Positions 17,113 to 26,035 are shown, counted from the first letter of the stretch. The stretch is 64,000 nucleotides of DNA from Halorubrum rutilum (GCF_024494565.1 NZ_JANHDN010000007.1:124001-188000), one strand, 5' to 3'. Made by a program: numbers and translations. The notes: generated by a model not told the origin, from the sequence alone.

Positions 17113-19275
17113 ATGCACCACCCTGGACCCCCCCGATTCCTCTCGACCGGGGAGACGACGCAGCTCGCGCCGCGGGACCCGGACCCGTCGGCGAGCTACG
17201 AGTGGCGCGTCGCCGACGCGCCGCCGGACAGCGACGCGACCGTGGGCGAGCGGTCCGTGACCGACTTCACGCCGGACGTCCCCGGACGGTACCGGCTCGG
17301 GCTCGACGCGCCCGACGGCGACCACCTCCTGACGGTGCGCGCGTTCCCGGCGAGCTACGAGGGCGTCGACGTCGCCGGCGGCAGCGGGACCGCGATCCGC
17401 GACCGCGACGCCGACCGGGCCGCGATCGACTACGGCGCCGAGCGCGCCCGCGAGGGCGTCGGGCGGCCGCGCGTCCGGCTGGACGCGACCGTCGAGGAGG
17501 CGGCGGGCGAAGGCGGGGGCGCGGCGGGGCGAGACGAGGGCACGGCGGGCCGAGACGAGAGCGCGGCGGGCCGAGACGAGGTCGTCGTCCGGGCGACGCC
17601 GACGCCGAACCCCGAGTCGGCCCTCGACGCGTCCGAGCTGGCCGTCACCTTCGTCGTGGACGACCGCGACGTCGAGGCGGCGGTCGGGGAGGGGCGGCGG
17701 AACCCGCGAGACGCGCTCCGGACGACCGACGACGGCCGGACGCTCCGGATCCCGACCGAGGCCGTGCCGGACCGGCTGCGCGTCCACGGCGTCGCCGTCG
17801 CCCGCGAGCCGGGGCGCGAACGGCGGGTGAGCGTCGCCGACGCGGTCGCGGTCGAGCGCACCGACCGGAGCGAGCTCGCCGGGGACGACGGTCCCGAACC
17901 CGCCGAGCCGGAGCTGACGGCGCCGACGGGCCCCGACGGTCACGCCTTCGAGACCGTCCGGCTCAACCAGCCGCCGGAGTGGACGACTGACGCGACCGTC
18001 TACGAGGTGTACGTCCGGACGTTCGCCGACGCCGACGAGGGGGAGGCGTTCGCGGCGATCGAAGGGCGGATCCCGGAGATCGCCGACCTCGGCGTCGACA
18101 CGCTGTGGCTCACGCCCGTGCTCGAACACGACGGGAAGCCGCACGGCTACAACATCGTCGACTTCTTCGACGTCGCCGAGGACCTCGGCGACCGCGACGA
18201 CTACGAGGCGCTGGTGGAGACCGCCCACGACCACGGGATGCGGGTGCTGTTCGACTTCGTCGCCAACCACACCGCGCGCGACCACGAGTGGTTCCGAGAC
18301 GCCTATCGGAATCCCGAGTCGCCGTACCGCGACCGCTACGAGTGGCAGGAGTCCGGCGAGCCGGGGACGTACTTCGACTGGGAGCTGATCGCGAACCTGA
18401 ACCACGCGAACCTCGACGTGCGCCGCTTCCTCCTCGACGTGGTCGACGAGTGGGCGCCGCTCGTGGACGGGTTCCGCTGCGACATGGCGTGGGCCGTGCC
18501 CGACTCGTTCTGGCGCGAGCTCCGCGACCGGGTGAAGGCGAAGGACCGCGAGTTCCTGCTGATGGACGAGACGATCCCGTACATCCCCGGCTTCCACGAG
18601 GGGATGTTCGACGTCCACTTCGACGCGACGCTGTACTTCCAGCTCCGGCAGGTCGGGCGCGGCGCCGAGCCGGCCGCGTCGCTGCTCGACGCGATCGACC
18701 GGCGCCCGGAGATCGGCTTCCCCGACCACGCCGGCTTCCTCCAGTACATCGAGAACCACGACGAGACGCGCTACCGCGTCGAGTGCGGAGACGCCGCCGC
18801 GGCCGCCGCGGGGGCGGCGACGGTGACGCTGCCCGGCGTGCCGATGGTGTACGCCGGCCAGGAGATCGGCCAGCGCGGCCGCCGAGACGCGATCGCGTGG
18901 GACCACGCCCGCGACGAGGTCCGCGAGCGCTACGAGCGCCTGCTCGCGACCCGCGCCGACCACAGGGCGCTCGGTCCCGACGGCGACCTCGAACGGGTGG
19001 AGTACCACGTCGCCAGCGGCGACCTCGACGAGCGGCCGATCGCCGCCAGCGGGAACGTGCACCCCGACGACGTGGTGGCGTTCCGCCGGAGCGACGGCGA
19101 GGAGTCGCTGATCGTCGTCCTCAACTTCGCGCCCGAGACGGCGAGCGTCGCCGTCGACGCCGCCCACGCCGACCGCGACCTGGTCACCGGCGACCCCTGC
19201 GTCGTCGTCGACGGCGACGGGACCGAGCGGATCCGCGCCGACGAGGTCGCGGTCGTCCGGGAGACCGGCCGGTGA
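17113..19275 (+). CDS. GH13 alpha-amylase family glycosyl hydrolase
   Basis: This 720-aa protein has an N-terminal beta-rich, possibly immunoglobulin-like region (1-290). Its Ala/Gly linker contains three GRDE-type repeats. The catalytic barrel begins near WTTDATVYEVYVRTF. The four GH13 regions are present: DFVANHT, GFRCDMAWAV with nucleophile D457, LLMDETI with acid E486, and YIENHDE with D550. A C-terminal all-beta domain ends the protein. No secretion signal is apparent, so a cytoplasmic maltodextrin or glycogen-degrading role is possible. It is followed 51 nt later by malQ on the same strand and is divergent from the double GH15 gene. Whether it is an alpha-amylase, neopullulanase-like or maltogenic enzyme is not determined. 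Confidence 0.88.
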   Translation: MHHPGPPRFLSTGETTQLAPRDPDPSASYEWRVADAPPDSDATVGERSVTDFTPDVPGRYRLGLDAPDGDHLLTVRAFPASYEGVDVAGGSGTAIRDRDADRAAIDYGAERAREGVGRPRVRLDATVEEAAGEGGGAAGRDEGTAGRDESAAGRDEVVVRATPTPNPESALDASELAVTFVVDDRDVEAAVGEGRRNPRDALRTTDDGRTLRIPTEAVPDRLRVHGVAVAREPGRERRVSVADAVAVERTDRSELAGDDGPEPAEPELTAPTGPDGHAFETVRLNQPPEWTTDATVYEVYVRTFADADEGEAFAAIEGRIPEIADLGVDTLWLTPVLEHDGKPHGYNIVDFFDVAEDLGDRDDYEALVETAHDHGMRVLFDFVANHTARDHEWFRDAYRNPESPYRDRYEWQESGEPGTYFDWELIANLNHANLDVRRFLLDVVDEWAPLVDGFRCDMAWAVPDSFWRELRDRVKAKDREFLLMDETIPYIPGFHEGMFDVHFDATLYFQLRQVGRGAEPAASLLDAIDRRPEIGFPDHAGFLQYIENHDETRYRVECGDAAAAAAGAATVTLPGVPMVYAGQEIGQRGRRDAIAWDHARDEVRERYERLLATRADHRALGPDGDLERVEYHVASGDLDERPIAASGNVHPDDVVAFRRSDGEESLIVVLNFAPETASVAVDAAHADRDLVTGDPCVVVDGDGTERIRADEVAVVRETGR
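17521..17580 (+). repeat. About 21-nt tandem repeats in the amylase linker
   Basis: Three near-identical units of GCGGCGGGCCGAGACGAG type encode A-G-R-D-E repeats between the N-terminal region and the rest of the protein. Confidence 0.65.
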
Positions 19276-19326
19276 CCCGTCCCCGCGGACGCAACGCTTG
19301 AGTCGGTGGGGGTCACAGGGGGACGC

Positions 19327-20835
19327 ATGCGATTCGACCGCTCCGCCGGCGTGTTCTGTCACGTCACCTCGCTGCCGGGACGACACGGGATCGGCGACCT
19401 CGGCGACGGCGCCGAAGCGTTCCTCTCCTTCCTCGGCGACGCCGACGTCGACCTCTGGCAGATCTGCCCGGTCGGCCCGACGACGAGCGCCGCCGGGGAG
19501 TCGCCGTACCAGTCGCCGTCGGCGTTCGCCGGCAACCCCCTCCTGATCGACCTCGACGGGCTCGTCGCCGACGGCTGGCTCGACGAGTCCGACCTCGAAC
19601 CGGTCCCCGACTTCCCGGACGACCGCGTCGACTACCCGGCGGTCAGGGAGTACAAGCTCCCGCTGTTGCGGACCGCCTTCGAGCGGTTCGACGAGACCGT
19701 AGAGGACGGCGGGGACGCCGGGGCGGAGGCGGCGGCCGAGCTCGACGCCTTCCGCGAGCGCGAGCCGTGGCTCGCCGACTACGCCCTGTTCCGGGCGCTC
19801 TCGGAGGCCCGGCCGGAGGGGACGTGGGTCGAGTGGCCCGACCCGCTCCGGACGCGCGACCCCGAGGCGCTCGCGGAGGCGCGCGACGAACGCGCGACCG
19901 AGGTCCGCTTCCGGGAGTTCGTCCAGTGGACGTTCGACCGGCAGTGGCGCGAGCTCCGGGCGGTCGCGGCCGACGAGGGGGTCTCGATCGTCGGCGACGT
20001 GCCGATCTACGTCGCGCTCGACTCGGCCGACGTGTGGGCGAACCCCGGAGCGTTCCGGCTGGACGAGGCGAACCGCCCCACCGCGGTGGCGGGCGTCCCG
20101 CCGAATCCGGGCGACGACGGCCAGCGCTGGGGGAACCCCGTCTACGACTGGGAGCGGCTCGCCGAGCGCGGCTACGACTGGTGGCTCGCCCGGTTCCGGC
20201 GCCTGTTCGACCTCGCCGACGTGGCGCGGCTCGACCACTTCCTCGGCTTCGTGAAGTACTGGGCGATCCCGGCCGACCGCGACGACCCGGCCGCCGGCGA
20301 GTGGCGCGAGGGGCCGGGGCGCGACCTGTTCGAGGCGGTGGAGCGCGAGCTGGGGCGGGCCCCGTTCATCGCCGAGGACCTCGGCTTCGAGGAGCCGAGG
20401 ATGAACGAGCTGATGGCCGAGTTCGGCTTCCCGGGCATGCGCGTCCCGCAGTACGCCGACTGGTGCGAGGAGGGGAACCCCTACCAGCCGATGCACTACC
20501 CGGAGGGCGTCGTCGGCTACACGTCGACCCACGACACGGACACGTGGGTCGGCTACTACGAGGACCTCCCCGAGCGCCAGCGCGACTGCTTCCGGTACAA
20601 CGTCGGCGCCGACGGCGACCGCGCGGTCGAGTGGGAGATCGTCGACGAGGTGTGGGCCTCCGAGGCGGTGATCGCGATGACGACGATGCAGGACCTGCTC
20701 GGGCTCGGCAGCGAGGCGCGGTTCAACGAGCCGGGGACCGTCGACGGCAACTGGGAGTGGCGCGTGACCCGGGACGACCTCGACGACGAGATCGCCGACC
20801 GGCTGTGGGAGCTCGCCGGGCGGCACATTCGCTAA
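19327..20835 (+). CDS. malQ: 4-alpha-glucanotransferase (GH77, amylomaltase)
   Basis: This 502-aa disproportionating enzyme transfers alpha-1,4-glucan segments between maltodextrins. Recognised by GVFCHVTSLPGRHGIGDLG at the N-terminus, ESPYQSPSAFAGNPLLI, GDVPIYVALDSADVWANP, the nucleophile in VARLDHFLG (D303), the acid in FIAEDLG (E350) and TSTHDTDTWVGYY. Length is typical of the bacterial/archaeal type. It is probably cotranscribed with the amylase gene (51-nt gap). Together with GH13 and GH15 it completes a small alpha-glucan degradation cluster. Confidence 0.93.
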   Translation: MRFDRSAGVFCHVTSLPGRHGIGDLGDGAEAFLSFLGDADVDLWQICPVGPTTSAAGESPYQSPSAFAGNPLLIDLDGLVADGWLDESDLEPVPDFPDDRVDYPAVREYKLPLLRTAFERFDETVEDGGDAGAEAAAELDAFREREPWLADYALFRALSEARPEGTWVEWPDPLRTRDPEALAEARDERATEVRFREFVQWTFDRQWRELRAVAADEGVSIVGDVPIYVALDSADVWANPGAFRLDEANRPTAVAGVPPNPGDDGQRWGNPVYDWERLAERGYDWWLARFRRLFDLADVARLDHFLGFVKYWAIPADRDDPAAGEWREGPGRDLFEAVERELGRAPFIAEDLGFEEPRMNELMAEFGFPGMRVPQYADWCEEGNPYQPMHYPEGVVGYTSTHDTDTWVGYYEDLPERQRDCFRYNVGADGDRAVEWEIVDEVWASEAVIAMTTMQDLLGLGSEARFNEPGTVDGNWEWRVTRDDLDDEIADRLWELAGRHIR

Positions 20836-20870
20836 CGGGGCCGAGCGTCGACGAAGGAGAGGGCGGGCGG

Positions 20871-21080
20871 TTATCGCCGGCCGACGATGAAGTACAGCAC
20901 GAGCCCGAGCAGCGGTGCGAGGAACGCGACGACGGCCCACAGGAACGCGGGCTGGTCGCTGCGCTGCTTCGCGTCCGAGTAGATCCAGACGATGATACCC
21001 AGCTGTACGAGCAGTACCAGTAGACCGAACAGGAGGGCGATCCCGCCGGCCAGCGCCTCCTGAAGCAGTATCGGGGACAT
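20871..21080 (-). CDS. Small two-TM PLDc_N-domain membrane protein
   Basis: This 69-aa protein has two hydrophobic helices (about 10-33 and 46-65) separated by IYSDAKQRSDQPAFLW. This is the PLDc_N (phospholipase D-nuclease N-terminal) pattern often found in stand-alone small membrane proteins. No catalytic domain follows. Function unknown; a role in membrane stress is only a guess. A TATA element at 21103-21109 predicts a leaderless transcript from ATG 21080, and a 23-bp tandem repeat lies directly upstream of it. Confidence 0.82.
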   Translation of the reverse strand: MSPILLQEALAGGIALLFGLLVLLVQLGIIVWIYSDAKQRSDQPAFLWAVVAFLAPLLGLVLYFIVGRR

Positions 21081-21102
21081 CGGTCGAACTCACTCGCGGG
21101 CG

Positions 21103-21109
21103 TAATAAG
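21103..21109 (-). promoter_or_regulatory. TATA element of the PLDc_N gene
   Basis: Minus-strand CTTATTA centred about 26 nt before ATG 21080. Confidence 0.55.
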
Positions 21110-21113
21110 TGTC

Positions 21114-21159
21114 TTTGGTATCGCGGTATCCCCACCTTTGGTATCGCGGTGTCCCCACC
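21114..21159 (-). repeat. 23-bp tandem direct repeat upstream of a TATA box
   Basis: Two head-to-tail copies (21114-21136 and 21137-21159) differ at one base; the plus-strand unit starts TTTGGTATCGCGGT. They abut the TATA element of the PLDc_N gene on its upstream side, the usual place for BRE and activator sites. I infer two binding sites for one regulator. Confidence 0.75.
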
Positions 21160-21349
21160 CACTCGCTCCCGCGTCGCGGCGCCGGTGCGGCGGGGAGTCT
21201 ATCACGAAATATCTATATAGTAGCGATCGACGGATCGACGCGACTCGATCGGCGACGGCGATAGACGAGAAACCGGCAGCTACTATCGCCGTGACGCCGT
21301 GTGCGATGCGCTCTGCCGTCGGTTTTCGTTCTCGATATCGAAGCGAGGA

Positions 21350-21357
21350 TTTAAATA
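21350..21357 (+). promoter_or_regulatory. TATA box of the second TFB gene
   Basis: TTTAAATA. A start site near 21380 leaves about 58 nt of 5' leader before ATG 21439, unlike the leaderless first TFB gene. Confidence 0.6.
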
Positions 21358-21438
21358 CGTTCGGTCCTTACCCGTTAGTGAGGAAACCAACCGAGAAGCG
21401 TCTCTCGGTCCCCTCGTTCCCTCCATTTGAACCAACCA

Positions 21439-22410
21439 ATGAGCGAAAACGTTCGAACGTACACGGCGGAGCACGTCGGCGACGAGGAGGAGACCGAGTC
21501 GTCGGACGAGGAACTGCGATGTCCCGAGTGCGGCGGCCAGCTCGCGACCGACACCGAGCACGGCGAGACTGTGTGTGTCGACTGCGGGCTCGTCGTCGAG
21601 GAGGACGAGATCGACCGCGGGCCGGAGTGGCGCGCGTTCGACTCCAAGGAGAAGGACAACAAGTCGCGCGTCGGCGCCCCGACGACGAACATGATGCACG
21701 ACAAGGGGCTCTCGACCAACATCGGCTGGCAGGACAAGGACGCCTACGGGAAGTCCCTGTCGAGCCGCCAGCGCGAGAAGATGCAGCGGCTGCGCACCTG
21801 GAACGAGCGGTTCCGCACCCGCGACTCCAAGGAGCGGAACCTGAAACAGGCGCTCGGCGAGATCGACCGGATGGCCTCGGCGCTCGGCCTCCCGGACAAC
21901 GTCCGCGAGACCGCCTCGGTCATCTACCGCCGCGCGCTCGACGAGGACCTCCTGCCCGGCCGCTCGATCGAGGGCGTCTCGACGGCCTCGCTGTACGCGG
22001 CCGCCCGACAGGCGGGCACGCCGCGGAGCCTCGACGAGATCGCGGCCGTCTCCCGCGTCGAGAAGGACGAGATCGCCCGGACGTACCGCTACGTCGTCCG
22101 CGAGCTCAAGCTGGAGATCCAGCCCGCGGACCCCGAGAGCTACGTCCCCCGGTTCGCCTCGGACCTCGGCCTCTCCGACGAGGCCGAGCGCCGCGCCCGG
22201 TCGCTGCTCGACACCGCGAAGTCGCAGGGAATCCACTCCGGCAAGTCGCCGGTCGGCCTCGCCGCCGCGGCGGTGTACGCCGCCTCCCTGCTGGTCAACG
22301 AGAAGGTGACCCAGAGCGAGGTCAGCGACGTGGCGAACATCAGCGAGGTCACTATCCGGAACCGCTACCACGAGCTGTTGGAGGCCGAGGACGGCGTCGC
22401 GCTGAGCTGA
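21439..22410 (+). CDS. tfb: Transcription initiation factor TFB, second paralog
   Basis: This 323-aa TFIIB homolog has a zinc ribbon with C28, C31, C46 and C49, the [13 protein letters not shown] and KSRVGAPTTNMMHDKGL linker, and two cyclin repeats (YAAARQAGTPRSLDEI, YAASLLVNEKVTQSEV). It closely follows the first TFB through the B-reader but differs in its N-terminus, linker and recognition helices, so promoter preference or TBP partner may differ. ATG 21439 is used; an in-frame TTG at 21427 is a weaker alternative. Independent promoter with a leader of about 58 nt. Confidence 0.94.
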   Translation: MSENVRTYTAEHVGDEEETESSDEELRCPECGGQLATDTEHGETVCVDCGLVVEEDEIDRGPEWRAFDSKEKDNKSRVGAPTTNMMHDKGLSTNIGWQDKDAYGKSLSSRQREKMQRLRTWNERFRTRDSKERNLKQALGEIDRMASALGLPDNVRETASVIYRRALDEDLLPGRSIEGVSTASLYAAARQAGTPRSLDEIAAVSRVEKDEIARTYRYVVRELKLEIQPADPESYVPRFASDLGLSDEAERRARSLLDTAKSQGIHSGKSPVGLAAAAVYAASLLVNEKVTQSEVSDVANISEVTIRNRYHELLEAEDGVALS

Positions 22411-22563
22411 TCGGCGGCACCGCGCCGACCGCCGCGCGCCGACCGACGGACCGACGTCGTCGACGCTCCGCCGGTTCCTCGACCGACCGCGTTTCGGCTC
22501 CGGACTTTCCTGACGCACGCCGACTTTCCGAACGCACAAGCACCCGCGGGCCGAGCGACGCGT

Positions 22564-23037
22564 ATGGAGACCACCCGTCACTTCACCGCGACGACGTACG
22601 TCGTCAACGACGGCGCGACCGCGCTCCACGCGCACGACCGGCTCGGGATCCGCCTCCCGCCCGGCGGCCACGTCGACCGCGACGAGCTCCCGCACGAGGC
22701 GGCGCTCCGCGAGGTCCGCGAGGAGACCGGCCTGGAGGCGGAGCTGGTCGCGACGCGGTCGTCGATCGAGGGGCCCAACACCCGCGGCCTCCCGGAGCCG
22801 GCCCACCTGATGCTCCACGACATCAACGTCCACGAGGACGGGTCGGTGGGTCACCAGCACGTCGATCACCTCTACTACGCCCGCGTCGGCTCCCGCGAGA
22901 TCGCGCCGGGCGCCGACGACGAGGTCGACCCGGAGGCGTGGCGCTGGTACACCCCGGCCGAGCTGGCCGCGAGCGACCTGCAGCCGGACGTGATCGAGCT
23001 CGGCCGCGAGGCGATCGCGGCCGTCGAGGACGCGTAG
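22564..23037 (+). CDS. Nudix hydrolase
   Basis: This 157-aa pyrophosphohydrolase has a complete Nudix box at residues 35-57 (G-x5-E-x7-REVREETGL). The N-terminal FTATTYVVNDGATALHAHDR and a later DHLYYARV strand complete the fold. Substrate unknown; candidates include (d)NTPs or nucleotide sugars. Monocistronic between tfb and a larger gene; no clear TATA found. Confidence 0.9.
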   Translation: METTRHFTATTYVVNDGATALHAHDRLGIRLPPGGHVDRDELPHEAALREVREETGLEAELVATRSSIEGPNTRGLPEPAHLMLHDINVHEDGSVGHQHVDHLYYARVGSREIAPGADDEVDPEAWRWYTPAELAASDLQPDVIELGREAIAAVEDA

Positions 23038-23180
23038 TCGGTCGACGGCGCGACGGGCCCCTCGCCCGAAAGCGCCGGCCGGCGCGTCGACCGGTGACGG
23101 CGATCCCCGCCCGATCGGCGTCAGACGGCCGTCTCACGGTCCGGAAGGTATTTGGGTCGTTGCAGGCGACATAAAGCAAG

Positions 23181-25556
23181 ATGGACGCAGAGCGACGATC
23201 GGAGATCGCCGAGTGGGACGCCCGCGAGTTCTCTGGCGGGTTCGCCGAGCTCGGTCGCCTCGTCGACGGCGGGTTCTCCGGCGCGGTGACCGACGGGGCG
23301 GCGTGGCTGTTCGTGTTCGAGGGCCGCGTCGTCGGGGCGGTCGACGGCGACCTCGACGACTTCGCGGAGGCCTCGGGGACGCTGTACGAGGCCCCGGAAC
23401 CGGTCCTCCCGGTCCTGTTCGCGATGCAGGAGCGGGGCGGCGAGCCGCGGGCGCAGTACTACACGAACGACACCCCGCTCTCGGAGGCGGACCGGAAGCT
23501 CTCGCAGGGCGGGTTCACCGGCTACGTCGAGCTCTCCGAGAACGTGCTCTCGGGCGACTACTACGTCACGTACACGGCCGGCGAGTCGATGGCCGCCGCG
23601 TACGTCGGCAACTCCCGACGGCTCGAGACCGGCGAGAAGGCGTTCTCACTGGCCGACGACGAGGTCGGTATCTACACCGTCTACGAGGTCGACCTGAGCG
23701 TCCGGGAGATCCCGTCCGGCGGTCCGGAGGCCGACGACGACGGGGAGGCCGACGACGACGGGGAGGCCGACGACGACGGGGAGGCCGACGACGACGCGGA
23801 CGCCGGCCCGCCGGCGAGCGCCGGATCGGTGAGCGCCGGATCGACAGGAGACGTGGCTGGCGACGAAGACCCCGACGGCGAGGCGATCGACGCGGACCCG
23901 GCCGCCGACCGCGGCGACGGCGGCCCGACGGGCGACGAGTCGAACGGCGGGGGAACGACCCGGGACCCGGAGGCCGTCGGACGCGGGACGGCCGAGGGCG
24001 ACCGGGACCCCGACGCTCGGAGCGCCGACGAGCCGGCCGACGACGACCGCCCGTCGCCCGTCGAGATCGACGCGGCGGGCGACCGCGACGAGGGGCGCGG
24101 ACCCCGGAGTTCGGACGAGGGACCGACCGAGGGCGGCGTCGGCGCGGACGCGTCGACGGCGAGCGCCGCCGACGGCGCCGCGAACGTCGCCGACGCGCGG
24201 TCGGTCGACGCTCCCGACGGACGGGACCGCGACGCGCGGACCGCCGACGCCGCCGGTCGGGACCGCGACGGCGACGGGGGAGACGGGGCCCGCCCCGACG
24301 ACGACGTGTTCTCCGAGGAGGAGCAGTGGCGCGAGCAGAAGTCCATCCCCGCGCTGGACCCGTCGGAAGCGAGCGACCCGCCGGAGAACCGCGACGGCGA
24401 CGCGATGACGTCCGGAGGCTCGCGGCGGTCCGGCAGCTCGGACGGGACGGCGAACCGCGGCGGCGGGCCGGCCGCGAACACCGCGAACGAGTCGTCTCCC
24501 GAGCCGCGTTCGACCGGCGAGGGCGGCGCGAACCGGTCGGCCGTGTCGCAGCGCTCGCGCGATTCCGGCGGGTCGCGCGGCGAGGGGTCGCCGCGGGAGC
24601 GGCTCCGACAGCTGGAGGGCGCGCTGGAGGAGTCCGAGCGGGAGCGCGAAGAGCTGGCCGCCGAGCTGGAGGAGTCCGAGCGGGAGCGCGAAGAGCTGGC
24701 CGCCGAGCGCGACGAGCTGGCGTCCGAGGTCGACCGCCTGGAGTCCGAGCTCTCGACGCTCCGCGAGGAGCGCGACCGGCTGCGCGACGAGCTCGCCGCG
24801 GCCCGCGACCGGCTCCCCGAGAGCGACCGCTCGATCTCGCCCGCAGAGGCGCGGAGCGGGACGAACCTCTTCGTCAGGTACGACTCCAAGGGCGGCGCGA
24901 CGCTGGAGGACGCCCACGACGGGGCGGTGGACCGCGACGCCCTCCGCGAGAACCTCCGGATCGAACACCACACGAGCTTCGAGACCGAGGGGCTCGCGGT
25001 CGACGGGCGACCGTACGAGGAGTTCCTCCGCGACACGATCGAGTACGGGTTCACCCGCTGGCTCGTCGAGGACCTCCCGTTCGAGGTGAGCGGGACGGGG
25101 AACCAGGGCGTCCTCCGCGACCTCTACGACGCGATCCCCGAGGTCGACCGCGCGGAGATCGGGGGGTCGGTGTCGATCGCGATCCGCGAGAACGGCGGGG
25201 AGACGCGCGAGCAGCGCACGTTCGACCTCGTCCTGCGCGACCGGATGGGGAACCCCCTGTTCGTCGCCGACCTCAACGACAGCCGGGACCCGACCGCGGA
25301 GGGGACCCTGGAGTCGCTCGTGGGCAACGGCCGCGACATCGCCGAGTCGAACGACTCGTTCGCGGCGGCGTTCGCCGTGACGGAGAGCTTCTTCGAGCCG
25401 GGCGCGTTAGAGACCGCGAGCGACGCCGTCGGCGGCGGGCTGTTCAGTCGGTCGAAGCGCGCGAGCTTCGTGAAGCTCTCGCGCAAGCGGGGGTACCACC
25501 TCTGTCTGGTCGAGGCGCGCGACGGCGGCTTCCACATGACCGTTCCCGACCTGTAG
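23181..25556 (+). CDS. Large acidic coiled-coil protein of unknown function
   Basis: This 791-aa protein has four parts. Residues 1-180 form a folded domain (SGGFAELGRLVDGGFSGAV, VENVLSGDY-like strands, YVGNSRRLETGEKAF). Residues ~180-470 are Asp/Gly-rich and disordered, starting with GEADDD repeats. Residues ~473-543 are a coiled coil. Residues 550-791 form a mixed alpha/beta domain (GTNLFVRYDSKGGATLEDA, MGNPLFVADLNDS, FAAAFAVTESFFEPGALE). The end segment has some look of a nuclease-like or nucleotide-binding fold, but I cannot name it. The family is haloarchaeal, to my knowledge uncharacterised. No TM helix or signal. A cytoplasmic scaffold is a guess from the architecture. Confidence 0.72.
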   Translation: MDAERRSEIAEWDAREFSGGFAELGRLVDGGFSGAVTDGAAWLFVFEGRVVGAVDGDLDDFAEASGTLYEAPEPVLPVLFAMQERGGEPRAQYYTNDTPLSEADRKLSQGGFTGYVELSENVLSGDYYVTYTAGESMAAAYVGNSRRLETGEKAFSLADDEVGIYTVYEVDLSVREIPSGGPEADDDGEADDDGEADDDGEADDDADAGPPASAGSVSAGSTGDVAGDEDPDGEAIDADPAADRGDGGPTGDESNGGGTTRDPEAVGRGTAEGDRDPDARSADEPADDDRPSPVEIDAAGDRDEGRGPRSSDEGPTEGGVGADASTASAADGAANVADARSVDAPDGRDRDARTADAAGRDRDGDGGDGARPDDDVFSEEEQWREQKSIPALDPSEASDPPENRDGDAMTSGGSRRSGSSDGTANRGGGPAANTANESSPEPRSTGEGGANRSAVSQRSRDSGGSRGEGSPRERLRQLEGALEESEREREELAAELEESEREREELAAERDELASEVDRLESELSTLREERDRLRDELAAARDRLPESDRSISPAEARSGTNLFVRYDSKGGATLEDAHDGAVDRDALRENLRIEHHTSFETEGLAVDGRPYEEFLRDTIEYGFTRWLVEDLPFEVSGTGNQGVLRDLYDAIPEVDRAEIGGSVSIAIRENGGETREQRTFDLVLRDRMGNPLFVADLNDSRDPTAEGTLESLVGNGRDIAESNDSFAAAFAVTESFFEPGALETASDAVGGGLFSRSKRASFVKLSRKRGYHLCLVEARDGGFHMTVPDL
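23728..23800 (+). repeat. 18-nt tandem repeats coding GEADDD
   Basis: About four copies of GAGGCCGACGACGACGGG at the start of the disordered region of the 791-aa protein. Confidence 0.75.
24624..24707 (+). repeat. Exact 42-bp tandem duplication in a coiled coil
   Basis: 24624-24665 and 24666-24707 are identical and code for LEESEREREELAAE twice. The unit is 14 residues, two heptads, so the coiled-coil register is kept. Identity at the DNA level suggests recent duplication. Confidence 0.85.
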
Positions 25557-25729
25557 CCCGGGGCGTTCGCGCCGGGGCACGGGCGACCGAGACGGCACGA
25601 GTGACGGAGACGAGAGACGGGGAGCGAGCGGCGCCGGGGCTACCGTCCGTAACGCGCGACGCGACTGGGGGCGGTGACTCGAGATCAAAACGCGGACTCG
25701 CGGCCGGCGGTGCGGACGAACGTGGGCGT

Positions 25730-26035
25730 TCAGTTCTCGAGTTCTGCGGCGTCGTCGATCCGCATGGAGCCGAGCTTGTCGACCGTCTCGTCGAGCTTCT
25801 CGTCGAGTTCGTCGACGAACTCGTGGGTCCGCTCGGTGGTGATCGCGCCCTGGCTGGACGGTTCGATGAGGTTCTCCTCTTCGAGCACGCGCAGCGAGTA
25901 GCGGACCTTGTGGTGGGGGTAGCCGGTCTCGTTCGACATCTTCACGATGCCGATCGGCTCGTTCTCGATGACCATCCGCAGGACTTGGAGGTGGCGTTCC
26001 AGCATGTCTACCTCCTTCTCTAGTCGATCTATCAT
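25730..26035 (-). CDS. Winged-helix transcriptional regulator with coiled-coil ends
   Basis: This 101-aa protein starts with a helical leader (IDRLEKEVDMLERHLQVLR). A winged helix follows (NEPIGIVKMSNETGYPHHKVRYSLRVLEEENLIEPS), then a C-terminal coil (EFVDELDEKLDETVDKLG) likely for dimerisation. It is a small haloarchaeal DNA-binding regulator with no effector domain. Start ATG 26035 fits a TATA element at 26063-26069 and a leaderless mRNA. Divergent from purA; autoregulation or control of purA is possible but unproven. Confidence 0.8.
   Translation of the reverse strand: MIDRLEKEVDMLERHLQVLRMVIENEPIGIVKMSNETGYPHHKVRYSLRVLEEENLIEPSSQGAITTERTHEFVDELDEKLDETVDKLGSMRIDDAAELEN

Larger units (their letters stand above)
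21081..21438. other. 358-bp divergent regulatory region
   Basis: The spacer between the PLDc_N gene (minus) and the second TFB (plus) contains the minus-strand TATA at 21103-21109, the 23-bp tandem repeat at 21114-21159, an AT-rich patch with CTATATAG at 21212-21220, and the TFB TATA box at 21350-21357. No additional gene seen. Confidence 0.65.

Noticed and set aside
21114..21159. A CRISPR array
   Set aside because: Two 23-bp units directly abutting with no spacer between them; no cas genes.
12229..21162. A single open frame of nearly 3000 codons on the minus strand
   Set aside because: Only the part from 17001 to 12229 has protein-family content. The rest is antisense to the amylase and malQ genes and stays open because stop codons are rare in 70% GC DNA.
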